Source: Alphaproteobacteria bacterium
GTDB lineage: Bacteria; Pseudomonadota; Alphaproteobacteria; UBA9219
Length of the DNA: 64,000 nt
Direction: 5' to 3'
NCBI GenBank assembly: GCA_026225415.1
Contig: JAMFSS010000008.1
Span: forward strand, 109,219-173,218
Positions 10,030-20,125 of the stretch are shown in pieces (position 1 is the stretch's first letter; each line of letters begins with the position of its first letter). A program made the position numbers and the translations under genes. Under the pieces are notes generated by a model that worked only from the letters and a program-made list of their open reading frames with translations, was not told the DNA's origin and did no database searches.

Positions 10030-10485
10030 ATGACAAAATATTTATCCGTCTTGCTTCTAGGCGCCGTCATATTTACGTTTCCTGCCCATGCGGCTTCGCC
10101 TGATCTTTCGCCCCAAACGGCGCACAGCGAAGGCGATGTGGACGCCAATAAACATGATCTTGTTCAGGGTTCGCATGTCGAAGGGCATATCGCTTTTCTA
10201 AAGGCGGAGATCGGGATTTCAGCCGCGCAGGAAGCAGAGTGGCAGCCCGTGGCCGCCGCCATGCGTGAAGATGTGCGCAACCTGAATGATGCGGAGCATC
10301 GCATAGCGCGCCAACAGGGTTCGGATACTGCATTGGACTATTTGCAAAACCGGGTTCTGTTCGCCAATCTTCGCGCACAGGGTGAACAACGTTTTCTGAC
10401 AGCTTTTCAACCGCTCTATGGTGTTTTGTCATCCCAACAGAAACGCGTGGCGGATGAATTGCTCATCCCCGCTGCGCCGCAATGA
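10030..10485 (+). CDS. Spy/CpxP-like periplasmic protein (LTXXQ family)
   Basis: A signal peptide of about 22 residues (ends PAHA-AS) precedes a helical protein of about 130 residues. Two helices resemble the LTXXQ repeats of Spy/CpxP: ISAAQEAEWQPVAAAMRE and LSSQQKRVADEL. Such proteins act as periplasmic chaperones or stress sensors. The start used is ATG 10030, directly before the signal peptide (MTKYLSVLL); an earlier frame start at 9997 would put 11 extra residues before it. The stop overlaps the next start as ATGA, so the two small envelope genes form a pair. Confidence 0.65.
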   Translation: MTKYLSVLLLGAVIFTFPAHAASPDLSPQTAHSEGDVDANKHDLVQGSHVEGHIAFLKAEIGISAAQEAEWQPVAAAMREDVRNLNDAEHRIARQQGSDTALDYLQNRVLFANLRAQGEQRFLTAFQPLYGVLSSQQKRVADELLIPAAPQ

Positions 10486-10772
10486 TTGCCATGAAATCCA
10501 TGCACACTCCTCGCCTCGCAAGGGTCGCGTTATTGTTTGGCATTCTGAGCCTCAGCTCATGCGTTGTTGATCCTGGCTATTATGATCCCGGCCCACCGGC
10601 TCCTTATTATGGCGGCGCTTATTATGGCTATGGGGCCGCCTATCCGTGGAACTCTGGCGTTGATATAGATATTGCCGGTGGCTATGGCCATGGTGGTGGT
10701 TATCGCGGTGGGTATAGAGGTGGCGGCAGGGGCGGATTTAGCCGCGGTGGCGGTAGAGGTTTCCGCCATTAA
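10482..10772 (+). CDS. Small Gly/Tyr-rich lipoprotein
   Basis: The 96-residue product has a lipoprotein signal with lipobox LSLSSC. The mature part is almost entirely Gly, Tyr, Pro and Arg (YYDPGPPAPYYGG, then GGYRGGYRGGGRGG), so it is low complexity and probably exposed in the periplasm. No function can be assigned. ATG 10482 overlaps the stop of the Spy-like gene; ATG 10491 is an alternative start. A GC-rich hairpin follows the stop by 4 bp. Confidence 0.65.
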   Translation: MIAMKSMHTPRLARVALLFGILSLSSCVVDPGYYDPGPPAPYYGGAYYGYGAAYPWNSGVDIDIAGGYGHGGGYRGGYRGGGRGGFSRGGGRGFRH

Positions 10773-10776
10773 TCTA

Positions 10777-10794
10777 GCGGCGCAATCACGCCGC
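10777..10794. terminator. GC-rich hairpin after the lipoprotein gene
   Basis: GCGGCG and CGCCGC pair around the loop CAATCA, four bases after the lipoprotein stop. No T run follows on either strand, so it may end transcription only weakly or protect the 3' end. Confidence 0.4.
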
Positions 10795-10812
10795 AGCCCT
10801 CGCGAAGGCGGA

Positions 10813-10858
10813 TGGTCGGGACGACAGGATTTGAACCTGCGCCCCCCAGTCCCCCAGA
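10813..10858 (-). pseudogene. 3' fragment of tRNA-Pro (possible attachment-site copy)
   Basis: This 46-bp stretch matches 44 of 46 bases of the 3' part of the intact tRNA-Pro(GGG) gene at 20265-20341, in the same orientation. It includes the encoded CCA end, the acceptor 3' strand, the T arm, and continues to the anticodon loop; the anticodon stem 5' side and D arm are missing. The two differences are at 10842 and 10847. A displaced 3' tRNA fragment at the far edge of a segment that starts at the tRNA's 3' end is the usual footprint of site-specific integration. It cannot make a working tRNA. Confidence 0.8.
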
Positions 10859-11059
10859 AAAGAAGAGAAAGGCTAACTTATTGAAATCAAAGAAACCAAT
10901 AGAGCCTAAATAGGCCAGATTGGGCACGAATATGCTTCCAATTCACAGTCAAAAATTTGACACATGGGATAGGTGAAATCCACGCTCCCAACAGACCCAA
11001 TTATTATTTAACCCAGATACTCACAATTCGATATGAGATATACTGGCTATATCAATTCT

Positions 11060-11761
11060 TTAATCATTGTCTTTCAGCCGATAACCGATGCCCGCCTCTG
11101 TAACGATATATTTAGGCTGCATCGGGTTATCGCCAAGTTTACGGCGTAGATGCTGGGTATAAATGCGCAAATAATGGCTATTATCCTCAACATGGCGGCC
11201 CCACACTTCATGAAGAAGTTGTTTATTAGTGACAACCTTGCCGATATTGAGCGCAAGGACACTCAACATCTTATATTCCGTAGGCGTCAAATCCACCTTG
11301 TCGCCCCTTAAAGTCACCAGTCTTTTTTCCAGATCAATCACTAGAGCGCCGCTGGTTATTTGTTGGTCTGGGCTGGCTGTATCTTTATGGGCATGACGTT
11401 GAGCAACTTTGATACGTGCCAGAAGTTCGGCGGCGCCGAAAGGTTTGGTCAGATAATCATCTGCACCTGACTCTAAAGCCATCACCTTATCCTGTTCCTG
11501 TCCCCGCGCCGACAGCACGATAATTGGCACACGGCTCCAGCGTCGCACCTGCCGGATGACCTCTTGCCCATCCATATCGGGAAGCCCTAGATCAAGAATA
11601 ACAACATCAGGTGGCTTGGCCTTGATGAGCTTGAGGCCTTCTTTGGCGGTTTCGGCAAAAGAAAAACGAAAACCGTGGTTGGATAGAACGACCTTGAGAA
11701 ATTTTCTGATTTCCGGCTCATCTTCTATAGCAAGAATGCATGCTTCAGGCGTTGAGGTCAT
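11060..11761 (-). CDS. kdpE: KdpE, response regulator of the Kdp system
   Basis: KdpE activates kdp transcription when phosphorylated by KdpD. The 233-residue protein has an N-terminal receiver (acidic pocket AIEDE, phospho-acceptor in VILDLGLPD, conserved Lys in LTKPFG) and a C-terminal OmpR/PhoB winged-helix domain (TPTEYKML, VWGRHVEDNSHYLRIY). The start is taken at ATG 11761, which overlaps the end of kdpD by 17 bp; longer readings extend into kdpD and lack homology. It is the last gene of the operon. Confidence 0.93.
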   Translation of the reverse strand: MTSTPEACILAIEDEPEIRKFLKVVLSNHGFRFSFAETAKEGLKLIKAKPPDVVILDLGLPDMDGQEVIRQVRRWSRVPIIVLSARGQEQDKVMALESGADDYLTKPFGAAELLARIKVAQRHAHKDTASPDQQITSGALVIDLEKRLVTLRGDKVDLTPTEYKMLSVLALNIGKVVTNKQLLHEVWGRHVEDNSHYLRIYTQHLRRKLGDNPMQPKYIVTEAGIGYRLKDND

Positions 11762-14453
11762 CAGGAACCCCAAGTTTGGCCTGATCGGCAAGCGGTAAAG
11801 TGAAACAGAATTTGGCACCACTATCGGGCAAATTGCTAACCCAAATGTGGCCACCATGGGCACGAATAATGCCTGCACAAATTGCCAAGCCTAAACCAGT
11901 TCCTTTATGCGTTTCACCACGTGTGACTGTATAGAATTTATCAAATATCTTTTCTTCTTCGCCCGCCCTTATACCACCGCCATTATCGCTGACCGTAACC
12001 ATAATCTCATTACCCTTGAGCACCGCGCTGACTGTAATCGCGGTTTGCGGCGTGGTGTGATGGACGGCATTTTCAATCAGATTCTGCAAAACCTGTTCGA
12101 TCAGCGTGCCATCAACCATTGCCATGGGCAAATTATCTGTGGCATGCGTTTGAAGGGCACGACCAGTCAATAACGGCTCCAACCGCGCCAAGGCCGAACC
12201 GATGATCTCCTGTATAAAATAAGGTTGTTGGTTAAGTTTAACCTGCCCCGACTCCAACGTCGTCACATCCAGTAAATTGGTCACAATACGCGACAGGCGC
12301 GAGGCTTCGCCCTGTATCGATTTCGCCAACTCGTGGATAGTCGCCCTTGGCATTGTTTCGGCATCCATCGCAATACTACTTGAGGCGCCGGTGATAGAGG
12401 CCAAAGGCGTACGCAAATCATGCGATACGGAACTGAGCAAGGTATTGCGCAATCTTTCGCTTTCGGCTTCGATAATCGATCTTTCGGCAAGCTCTGCCGC
12501 GTTAGCACGTTCCAAAGACGCAGCCAGCAAACTGGCCGTTGTTTCCAGAAGCGCGTTTTCTTCAACCGAAAAGACAGTATCTGCTTGACGTGGAACAACA
12601 CCTAAAACACCCGCTGCCCCATCCGCCAACAACAAAGGCAGATAAAGGGCACGGGCGCTCGGCATCGTGTCTGTCGCGCGTCCGGCAGGTTTTTTATTAT
12701 CAAAGCACCAAAGCAAAGCGCTGTGTTCCTTTGCATGATTTTCGTTAGGCAATTTTCCATAGACGGATTCAAGATTATTATGCTGACGCGGCACCCAGAT
12801 CGTTACATCAACGGCAAGCGCATCCCCTATTTGGGAGGCAGCAGCAGCCGCGATATCTGTGTCATCATGCAAAGATGCCAAGCGTTTGGTAAGCGCATAA
12901 AGCGCTTGGGTATTTTGTTCACGCCGTCGCGACATGATATTCTGTAACCGAAGCCGCGAGGCTTGATTGGCAATAACCGAGCCTGTCACCAGCAAAACGA
13001 ACAAAGTCGCCCAGTAAGACCTATCGTAAATACTGAAAGAATAAGTGGGGGCTATAAAAAAGAAATCGAGACAGGCGGCACTGAGGAAAGCATAAAACAA
13101 AGCCGGCCCCATGCCATAACGCGATGCAACCGCGACAACACCTGTCAGATATATCAGCGCTTCGTCGGAGGCATTGATAAAATCACGCGCAAGGATGCCA
13201 ATGGATGTTGCCAGCACAACGGCGAAAGAGGCTGCCCCATACAAATTCCATTTCGCTTTATGAAGGCTGCTGCTGCCATAATGCGGACCAACATTACCCC
13301 CTTCGCCTGTAATGACATAGACATCGATATTCCCACTTTTGCGGATAAGACTGTCGCTTAATGTGCCTTCGACAAAAATCCGCCATGCCGGTTTCAGGGG
13401 ACGCCCGATAATAATTTTGGTGACGCGGTGCGCATGCGCATAATCAATAATCTGGTCGGCGGCATTATCACCCTGAACCGTCACAACTTTCCCACCCATA
13501 TTCTCTGTCAGGCGAAATATCGCGCGCAAGGAGCTTAGCCCTTGTTTACTTAGTCGGTAATGGCGGGGATTTTCGATGTAAAGCGCAAACCATGGCGCCT
13601 TCATCGAAGCCGCCATGCGTTTGGCAGTGCGCACCAGTTTAGCCGACAGGACATCGGAGCCGATGCAAACTAAAATTTTATCGGCGATGGGAATCTGGTT
13701 GCGTTCTTCGTTTGTCAGACCCTGTTCTTCACGCTGCGCATCAATGCGCTCGGCCGTGCGGCGCAAAGCAAGTTCGCGCAAGGCGATCAGGTTATTTTTC
13801 TTGAAAAAATTATCAGCAGCATTGGCCCGCGCCCGCTCGGCGATATAAACTTTACCTTCGCTCAAACGCTTAAGAAGATCATCAGCATTAATATCAACAA
13901 GGATAATATCCGCGGCATCGTCAAAGACGGAATCGGGAATAGTCTCTTTGACCACAATGCCCGTCGTTCCGGCGATCAAATCGCTCAGGCTTTCAATATG
14001 CTGCACATTAAGCGTCGTATACACATCAATGCCCGCATCTAACAATTCTTCAACATCATTCCAACGTTTAGGGTGCCGCATGCCGGGCGCGTTTGTATGC
14101 GCAAACTCATCGACCAGTAAAATGGCGGGCTTGCGTTTTAAAGCCGCGTCCAGATCAAGTTCCCTTAAATTTACGCTGCGGTAAAGTAGGGTAAGGGTTT
14201 CTAGGGCTGGCAGGCCTTGCAGAAGCTTTTCCGTCTCAGGTCGTCCATGCGTTTCGATAATGCCCGCGACAATATCAACGCCTTCGTCACGTTTTTCATG
14301 CGCCGCCGAAAGCATGGCATAGGTTTTTCCTACGCCAGCACAACTGCCAAAAAATATCTTGAGTTTACCGCGGCGTGATCTTTTCTCTTCTTCCTGGATA
14401 TGTCGGAGTAAAGAGTCAGGTTGCGGACGCTGAGGGTCGGCTTGATTTGTCAT
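11745..14453 (-). CDS. kdpD: KdpD, potassium/turgor sensor histidine kinase
   Basis: Domains run in the order expected for KdpD (902 residues). First is the KdpD-specific ATP-binding domain, with Walker A GSCAGVGKTYAML near residue 32 and VDEFAHTNAPGMRHP. A universal-stress-like domain follows (KIIIGRPLKPAW), then four closely spaced membrane helices at about 400-500, a GAF-like region, the HisKA site SVSHDLRTPLASI, and the ATPase boxes NLIENAVHH, DNGGGI and GTGLGLAI. It phosphorylates KdpE. It starts 9 bp after kdpC. Confidence 0.95.
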   Translation of the reverse strand: MTNQADPQRPQPDSLLRHIQEEEKRSRRGKLKIFFGSCAGVGKTYAMLSAAHEKRDEGVDIVAGIIETHGRPETEKLLQGLPALETLTLLYRSVNLRELDLDAALKRKPAILLVDEFAHTNAPGMRHPKRWNDVEELLDAGIDVYTTLNVQHIESLSDLIAGTTGIVVKETIPDSVFDDAADIILVDINADDLLKRLSEGKVYIAERARANAADNFFKKNNLIALRELALRRTAERIDAQREEQGLTNEERNQIPIADKILVCIGSDVLSAKLVRTAKRMAASMKAPWFALYIENPRHYRLSKQGLSSLRAIFRLTENMGGKVVTVQGDNAADQIIDYAHAHRVTKIIIGRPLKPAWRIFVEGTLSDSLIRKSGNIDVYVITGEGGNVGPHYGSSSLHKAKWNLYGAASFAVVLATSIGILARDFINASDEALIYLTGVVAVASRYGMGPALFYAFLSAACLDFFFIAPTYSFSIYDRSYWATLFVLLVTGSVIANQASRLRLQNIMSRRREQNTQALYALTKRLASLHDDTDIAAAAASQIGDALAVDVTIWVPRQHNNLESVYGKLPNENHAKEHSALLWCFDNKKPAGRATDTMPSARALYLPLLLADGAAGVLGVVPRQADTVFSVEENALLETTASLLAASLERANAAELAERSIIEAESERLRNTLLSSVSHDLRTPLASITGASSSIAMDAETMPRATIHELAKSIQGEASRLSRIVTNLLDVTTLESGQVKLNQQPYFIQEIIGSALARLEPLLTGRALQTHATDNLPMAMVDGTLIEQVLQNLIENAVHHTTPQTAITVSAVLKGNEIMVTVSDNGGGIRAGEEEKIFDKFYTVTRGETHKGTGLGLAICAGIIRAHGGHIWVSNLPDSGAKFCFTLPLADQAKLGVPDDLNA

Positions 14454-14462
14454 ACCGACACA

Positions 14463-15065
14463 CTACTTGGTCAAATCATCCAGCGCCAGATTGAGTTTCA
14501 ACACATTAACCACGGGCTCGCCGATAAAGCCCAAAAACCGGCCTTGCGTATAGTTCGTAACCAGCCCCGTTACCGTGCTTTCCGGCAATTGCCGTGCCTT
14601 GGCAATGCGTGGCACCTGAAAAGCGGCGGCGGCAGGCGTAATATGCGGGTCCAGGCCGCTGCCCGATGTTGTGACCAGATCAATGGGTACCCTTATGTCA
14701 GTTCTTTCTGTATGCAAAGTGTCTGTATCGGCCTTAACGCGATCAACCAAGCTTTGGTTGGTTGGGCCAAGATTGGAGCCAGAGGAGTTAGCGGCATTAT
14801 AAGGTAAAGGCACCGTTTTTGTCGCATCATTGGGGTCTGCCGTTGTCGTCGCAGAAGGGCGGCTATGGAAATAGCTATCGCTGGTAAAACTCTGACCGAT
14901 AAGCGCGGAGCCTATCACCCGACCTTGGCGTTCAATCAGACTGCCATTGGCCTGATAGGGGAAAAGCAATTGCGCCAACCCTGTTATAGCCAAAGGATAG
15001 GCAAGGCCGGTCACCAAAGTCATACCGAAAATGAAAACGCACGAAGCGCGCAGATGTTGTTGCAT
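14463..15065 (-). CDS. kdpC: KdpC, K+-transporting ATPase subunit C
   Basis: The 200-residue subunit has one N-terminal membrane helix and a periplasmic domain typical of KdpC ([42 protein letters not shown]). In the KdpFABC complex it assists potassium binding and assembly. It begins 9 bp after kdpB and ends 9 bp before kdpD. Confidence 0.95.
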   Translation of the reverse strand: MQQHLRASCVFIFGMTLVTGLAYPLAITGLAQLLFPYQANGSLIERQGRVIGSALIGQSFTSDSYFHSRPSATTTADPNDATKTVPLPYNAANSSGSNLGPTNQSLVDRVKADTDTLHTERTDIRVPIDLVTTSGSGLDPHITPAAAAFQVPRIAKARQLPESTVTGLVTNYTQGRFLGFIGEPVVNVLKLNLALDDLTK

Positions 15066-15074
15066 TATCCCCTC

Positions 15075-17138
15075 CTATACCCATCCCAGTGAAGCGATAG
15101 CCATATCAATGGCCTTGATGCCAACAAAAGGCACAATAACGCCGCCAATGCCATAGACAACCAAATTGCGGCTTAACAGGCGCAATGCACTTTCGGCGCG
15201 GTATTTCACGCCCTTCAGCGCCAGCGGTATCAATGCGACGATAATAAGCGCGTTAAAGATAATCGCCGATAAAATCGCGCTTTGAGGCGAGGTTAAACGC
15301 ATGACATTGAGTATATTGAGACTAGGGTAGAAGGCCGCGAACATTGCCGGAATAATGGCAAAATATTTGGCGACATCGTTAGCAATGGAAAAAGTCGTCA
15401 AGGCTCCACGCGTCATTAAAAGCTGTTTGCCGATCATGACGATTTCAATCAACTTTGTCGGGTCAGAATCAAGGTCAACCATATTACCTGCCTCACGCGC
15501 GGCCTGCGTACCGGTTTGCATGGCAACGCCCACATCGGCCTGAGCCAAAGCTGGCGCGTCATTGGTGCCATCACCACACATGGCAACCAGTTTGCCTTGC
15601 GCCTGTTCATCACGGATTAGTTGTAACTTGTCCTCAGGCTTGGCCTGCGCGAGGAAATCATCGACACCGGATTCAGCAGCAATAGCAGCCGCGGTAAGGG
15701 GATTATCGCCGGTGATCATCACCGTGCGTATACCCATATGGCGCAATTCGGCAAACCGTTCGCGAATGCCTGCTTTAACAATATCCTTCAAATAAATGAC
15801 ACCAAGCAATCTGCCGTCGCGCGCAACCGCCAACGGCGTTCCGCCAGCGCGGGCGATTTTATTCGTGATAGCTTCAAGTTCTAACGGCGCATTACCTTTG
15901 CCGCCAACAAAATCCACCACCGCATCCACCGCGCCCTTGCGAATAGTGGAACCGGCTCGCAAATCAACACCACTCATGCGCATCTGCGCAGTGAAGGGCA
16001 CAAAATGCGTATCGGCGGATGCGGCATCCATCGTATTTTGCCCATATTTTTCACGTGCAAGCTGCACGATGGAGCGGCCTTCCGGCGTTTCGTCGCTGAA
16101 CGACGCCAGTAAGGCAGCTAGCGCCAGATCATGATCCTGCACGCCCGGCAAAGGAAAAAATTCCACTGCCTGCCGGTTGCCCAAAGTAATCGTGCCGGTT
16201 TTATCAAGCAGCAAAACATCGACATCGCCCGCCGCTTCTACCGCACGTCCGGACATAGCAAGCACATTGAATTTAACCAGCCTGTCCATACCGGCAATGC
16301 CAATAGCCGACAGCAAAGCGCCAATGGTGGTGGGGATAAGCGTGACGAACAAGGCCACCAGAACCACGACCGGTATATTACCTTTTGCATAAGCGGCAAA
16401 AGCCGGAATGGTGACAACGACAAAAATAAAGATAATTGTCATACCAGCCAGCAAAATATTCAACGCGATTTCATTCGGCGTTTTCTGGCGCACTGCTCCT
16501 TCAACCAACGCAATCATGCGGTCGAGGAAACTTGAGCCCGGCGCCGCCGTAATACGCACGATAATCCAGTCTGATAAAACAAGTGTACCGCCCGTTACCG
16601 CCGAACGGTCGCCGCCGCTTTCGCGGATGACGGGCGCGGATTCACCGGTAATGGCCGATTCATCGATCGAAGCGATGCCTTCGACCACATCGCCATCGCC
16701 GGGGATAACATCTCCCGTTTCGACCAAAACATAATCATTCTTTTTAAGCCCCATAGCCGAAACGAGGCTGTAGTCACGTGTACCTGGGCTTTGTAATTTC
16801 TTGGCCTGCGTATCGGTGCGTGTACGACGCAGGGCTTCGGCCTGCGCCTTGCCGCGCCCTTCGGCGACAGCCTCGGCAAAATTGGCAAAAAGGACGGTGA
16901 ACCACAGCCATCCGACAATCTGCGCCGTGAACCCAATATCTCCCTGCCTTGTCGCTATATCGCGAAACAGCAAAATGGTTGTTAAGGCAGCGACAATTTC
17001 AACCGTGAACATCACGGGATTTTTAATCAAAACCGCTGGGCTAAGCTTGCGAAAAGACTCGATAATCGCCGCCTTGACGATATCGCCGCTCATGCCCGTT
17101 TTGTTTTTGCCCTGTTTTTTTTGCGCTGTTGTCATCAT
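15075..17138 (-). CDS. kdpB: KdpB, K+-transporting P-type ATPase catalytic subunit
   Basis: The P-type ATPase subunit (687 residues) drives high-affinity K+ uptake. Visible motifs are the phosphorylation site [14 protein letters not shown], the actuator motif [13 protein letters not shown], the nucleotide-binding region with [10 protein letters not shown], and the hinge motif [18 protein letters not shown]. Length and motif spacing match KdpB. It lies 7 bp after kdpA. Confidence 0.97.
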   Translation of the reverse strand: MMTTAQKKQGKNKTGMSGDIVKAAIIESFRKLSPAVLIKNPVMFTVEIVAALTTILLFRDIATRQGDIGFTAQIVGWLWFTVLFANFAEAVAEGRGKAQAEALRRTRTDTQAKKLQSPGTRDYSLVSAMGLKKNDYVLVETGDVIPGDGDVVEGIASIDESAITGESAPVIRESGGDRSAVTGGTLVLSDWIIVRITAAPGSSFLDRMIALVEGAVRQKTPNEIALNILLAGMTIIFIFVVVTIPAFAAYAKGNIPVVVLVALFVTLIPTTIGALLSAIGIAGMDRLVKFNVLAMSGRAVEAAGDVDVLLLDKTGTITLGNRQAVEFFPLPGVQDHDLALAALLASFSDETPEGRSIVQLAREKYGQNTMDAASADTHFVPFTAQMRMSGVDLRAGSTIRKGAVDAVVDFVGGKGNAPLELEAITNKIARAGGTPLAVARDGRLLGVIYLKDIVKAGIRERFAELRHMGIRTVMITGDNPLTAAAIAAESGVDDFLAQAKPEDKLQLIRDEQAQGKLVAMCGDGTNDAPALAQADVGVAMQTGTQAAREAGNMVDLDSDPTKLIEIVMIGKQLLMTRGALTTFSIANDVAKYFAIIPAMFAAFYPSLNILNVMRLTSPQSAILSAIIFNALIIVALIPLALKGVKYRAESALRLLSRNLVVYGIGGVIVPFVGIKAIDMAIASLGWV

Positions 17139-17145
17139 GTGCCTC

Positions 17146-18873
17146 TTAAAATAATGTTCCGGCTTGCATCAGCGTATGTTCGACAATCGGCCCCAAAGCC
17201 AGTGCAGGAAAGAAAGTCAACCCACCCACAATGGCAATCACGCCGACCAGTAAAGCGACAAACAACCCATTATCGGTTGGGAAAGTGCCCGAAGAAGGCG
17301 GCACCGATTTTTTCATTGCAAGCGAGCCCGCAACAGCCAGCATCGGCACAATCATAGCAAAACGGCCCAGCAGCATGGCAAAACCAAGCGTCAGATTATA
17401 AAAAAAGGTATTGCCGTTTAACCCGGCAAAGGCGCTGCCATTATTCGCCGTGGTCGATGTATAGGCGTATAAAATTTCGCTGAACCCATGCGGACCGTTA
17501 TTGGAAATCCCCGCCAGACCCGCCGGCATTAATAATGCCAGCGCGGTAAAGCCGAGCATTGAAAAAGGCAAAATCAAAATGGCCAGCATGGTCATTTTAA
17601 CTTCATACGATTCCAGTTTCTTACCGACATATTCAGGTGTACGCCCGACCATAAGACCCGCCACAAACATCGCGACAATGGCAAACAACAACATGCCATA
17701 AAGTCCGGAACCGACACCGCCGAAAACAATTTCACCCAATTCCATATTAATCAATGGAATCATACCGCCCAGGGGTGTGAAGCTGTCATGCATGCCATTG
17801 ACGGCGCCACAGGAAGCATCGGTTGTTATGGCAGCGAAAAGCGCGCTGTTGGCTATACCGAAACGCGCCTCCTTGCCTTCCATATTACCGCCCGTTTGCA
17901 AGACGCTGGCCGATTGATCGACACCCAAGGCGGCAAAGGCAGGGTTACCCGCGCTTTCTGCCGCATAAACGACCAGTGTGCCCGCGAGGAATAGGACGCT
18001 CATAGCGCCGAACAAGGCCCACCCCTGCAGAGGATTACCGACCATACGGCCGAAGACATTGGTGAGCGCCGCAGCAATGGCAAAGATCAAAACCATTTGC
18101 ACAAGATTGGACAGCGCAGTCGGATTTTCATAAGGATGCGCAGCATTGGCATTAAAGAAGCCACCCCCATTCGTGCCAAACATCTTGATTGCGATTTGCG
18201 AGGCAACCGGCCCCTGCGCCAAAGTCTGCTTGGCCCCTTCCAAAGTCGTGGCATCGACATAGGCACCAAGATTTTGCGGTATTCCCTGCCAGACAAGTAA
18301 AAGCGCAATAATAAAAGAAACAGGCAAAAGGATATAAAGCGTGCAACGCGTCATATCGACCCAGAAATTACCGATGGTTTTGGAGACATTGCGCGCAAAA
18401 CCGCGACATAAAGCGATAGCCAACGCGATACCTGTCGCGGCGGAAAGAAAATTATGCACTGTTAGTCCCGCCATCTGCGTCAGATAGCTCATGGTGCTTT
18501 CGCCACCGTAATTCTGCCAATTGGTGTTGCTGATAAAACTGATGGATGTGTTGAAAGCCAAATCGGGCGCGACATTATCCATACCTTGGGGATTGAGCGG
18601 CAAGAAAAGCTGCGCTCTTTGCAGAATATAAAGCGTGATAAAGCCGACCAGACTAAAAACCAGCATAGAGATGCCGTAATTTTTCCAATCCTGTTCGGCT
18701 TTCTCATCTACCCCCGCTAAACGATAAAACAGTTTTTCAATGGGGCGCATAAGCGGCGACAAGAAAACCCATTCACCCGAAAAGACGCGTAGCATATAGC
18801 CGCCCAAAGGCTTGGTCAGCGCAAGGATGATCAGAAAGAAACAGGCGATCTGTAAAAAACCATTAGCTGTCAT
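17146..18873 (-). CDS. kdpA: KdpA, potassium-binding channel-like subunit
   Basis: KdpA (575 residues) is the membrane subunit related to potassium channels. The four selectivity-filter-like regions can be located: [35 protein letters not shown] with the following GGVGSG, and [15 protein letters not shown] 18873 (MTANGFLQ) is preferred because AAGGGA lies six bases before it and the protein then has the normal KdpA N-terminus. It follows the outer-membrane gene by 10 bp. Confidence 0.96.
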   Translation of the reverse strand: MTANGFLQIACFFLIILALTKPLGGYMLRVFSGEWVFLSPLMRPIEKLFYRLAGVDEKAEQDWKNYGISMLVFSLVGFITLYILQRAQLFLPLNPQGMDNVAPDLAFNTSISFISNTNWQNYGGESTMSYLTQMAGLTVHNFLSAATGIALAIALCRGFARNVSKTIGNFWVDMTRCTLYILLPVSFIIALLLVWQGIPQNLGAYVDATTLEGAKQTLAQGPVASQIAIKMFGTNGGGFFNANAAHPYENPTALSNLVQMVLIFAIAAALTNVFGRMVGNPLQGWALFGAMSVLFLAGTLVVYAAESAGNPAFAALGVDQSASVLQTGGNMEGKEARFGIANSALFAAITTDASCGAVNGMHDSFTPLGGMIPLINMELGEIVFGGVGSGLYGMLLFAIVAMFVAGLMVGRTPEYVGKKLESYEVKMTMLAILILPFSMLGFTALALLMPAGLAGISNNGPHGFSEILYAYTSTTANNGSAFAGLNGNTFFYNLTLGFAMLLGRFAMIVPMLAVAGSLAMKKSVPPSSGTFPTDNGLFVALLVGVIAIVGGLTFFPALALGPIVEHTLMQAGTLF

Positions 18874-18883
18874 GGCCATTCCC

Positions 18884-19735
18884 TTAAAACTTTTGTGAAA
18901 TGCCGAAATAAGGCTGCAAATCATTCGCCGCCCTGTTGAGTCCGACATTCACACCCGCATCGAACTGCAAATTATTTTTGGCCGCCCACGAAACTGCAAA
19001 ATCTGCCGTATATTGGGTAGCAGCCCCTTGGTCGTTATTCACATCACTCCAGAATTCGGCATAGCCCGTAAGGCTGTCGTCAAAAACCGTATGGCTGAAA
19101 TTGATCAGGTTACTGAAGTTAGCGTGATCGCCATTCAAGGAAGCATTTTCAAGAATATCAATCTCACTGGTGATATTCATTACCCAGCCTTGGGGCAGAT
19201 TGGCGATGAAAGGCGCATAAGCTCCGCCTTCCCAATGATTATTGCCAATATTATGCGCGGCGGCAGGCGCCTTCACATAAGGCGTAATGGCCAAGGCGTA
19301 ATCGCCGCCATCATTACCAAAAATGTTATATTTGAGCCGCGTATAAATATCGCCAAAACCCGATGCGGTATTATTGGTATCTGTGTCACGCACATGGCTT
19401 TGGTTGAAATTAAGGGGCGCCAACGCCAGTTCGAGATCGGTTTTGTTGGTAAGGCCTGCCTTTAAAACCGTATCAGCAACCATAAAATTGGATGTGGTTG
19501 CGCCAGATGAATTATATCGATCATAAGCCCAATTCACAAAATCGGATTCATATTGGTAATGCCCCGCATCAACCGTATAGGGTGTGGATGATTTTGTCGG
19601 GCGGTCGGTCGAAAAACTCCGCATCTGGTCTTCAGGCGCTGGGTTAAAAAGAGTGTAGCCGGATTTATCGGGCGCATCGTCGGCCAAGGCCGGACAGGCA
19701 AACAAAAGCGCGGCAGTAATAATCAGTTTTTTCAT
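18884..19735 (-). CDS. Outer-membrane transporter-like protein inside the kdp operon
   Basis: The 283-residue protein has a signal peptide ([10 protein letters not shown]) and a beta-barrel-like body of alternating strands ending in Phe (YFGISQKF). It resembles the transporter family first named for MetA-pathway phenol degradation, a broad group of uncharacterised outer-membrane proteins; this assignment is from overall look, for example [20 protein letters not shown] near the mature N-terminus. It sits between kdpF and kdpA, with AGGTGG five bases before the ATG at 19735 and only 10 bp to kdpA, so it should be made together with the Kdp pump. A role in letting K+ cross the outer membrane, or in envelope adaptation to low K+, is inference. 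Confidence 0.75.
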   Translation of the reverse strand: MKKLIITAALLFACPALADDAPDKSGYTLFNPAPEDQMRSFSTDRPTKSSTPYTVDAGHYQYESDFVNWAYDRYNSSGATTSNFMVADTVLKAGLTNKTDLELALAPLNFNQSHVRDTDTNNTASGFGDIYTRLKYNIFGNDGGDYALAITPYVKAPAAAHNIGNNHWEGGAYAPFIANLPQGWVMNITSEIDILENASLNGDHANFSNLINFSHTVFDDSLTGYAEFWSDVNNDQGAATQYTADFAVSWAAKNNLQFDAGVNVGLNRAANDLQPYFGISQKF

Positions 19736-19744
19736 ATTACCCAC

Positions 19745-19834
19745 CTAAAATTTTTCAGGACGGACAAGGGCGTATATCAGATAGCCCAGCAAGAAAGCCG
19801 CCACCGCACCGCCAAGGATCATGTCAAGCGTCAT
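19745..19834 (-). CDS. kdpF: KdpF, small K+-ATPase subunit
   Basis: This 29-codon reading frame encodes a single membrane helix: it begins MTLDMILGGAVAAFL and ends YALVRPEKF. The GGAVA core and the LVRPE(R/K)F tail are the KdpF signature. KdpF lies in the membrane beside KdpA and stabilises the complex. The gene ends 9 bp before the outer-membrane protein gene and begins 7 bp after the 27-codon frame upstream. Confidence 0.88.
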   Translation of the reverse strand: MTLDMILGGAVAAFLLGYLIYALVRPEKF

Positions 19835-19841
19835 GACCACC

Positions 19842-19925
19842 TCATAATTTCTGGCAAAGGGAAAGATAGGCAACCAGGGCGGCAAAAGAACCAATCCCCA
19901 GCGCAAGCATGATGATGTCAGTCAT
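19842..19925 (-). CDS. 27-residue membrane peptide at the head of the kdp operon
   Basis: A short frame starts at ATG 19925 after TGAGG and encodes one hydrophobic helix followed by a short tail with a single Cys (SLCQKL). From memory, similar peptides with a C-terminal C..(R/K)L tail often precede kdpF in other bacteria, usually unannotated. Its place as the first frame of the operon, its own ribosome binding site and the tight 7-bp gap to kdpF support it being translated. Function is unknown. Confidence 0.62.
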   Translation of the reverse strand: MTDIIMLALGIGSFAALVAYLSLCQKL

Positions 19926-19984
19926 GAGAACCTCAGCATGTGAAATACTGATGCCTATTGTCTCTCTAACGACCGACCCAAAGC

Positions 19985-20001
19985 TATAAAAATAATGTAA
20001 A
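19985..20001 (-). promoter_or_regulatory. Putative KdpE operator upstream of the kdp operon
   Basis: On the minus strand the 17 bases read TTTACATTATTTTTATA, two TTTA(C/T)A half-sites on one strand with 5 bp between them. The E. coli KdpE site, as I recall it (TTTATACTTTTTTTACA), has the same half-sites and spacing in the reverse order. It lies 60 bp before the first start codon of the operon. Confidence 0.5.
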
Positions 20002-20125
20002 AAATTCTTTCAAGGCGTGGTCACATTTTTGAAATTCGCTTCAAAAAAAATTCTCAGTCATCAAAACATTGCGAGCATAGTTTTTTCTCTCACATTCGAC
20101 AAAAAATGGATGGACTCACAGTCGG

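Noticed and set aside
10861-11059. Integrase remnant next to the tRNA-Pro fragment
   Set aside because: I translated the short region mentally in likely frames and saw no tyrosine-recombinase motif; it is short and full of stops.
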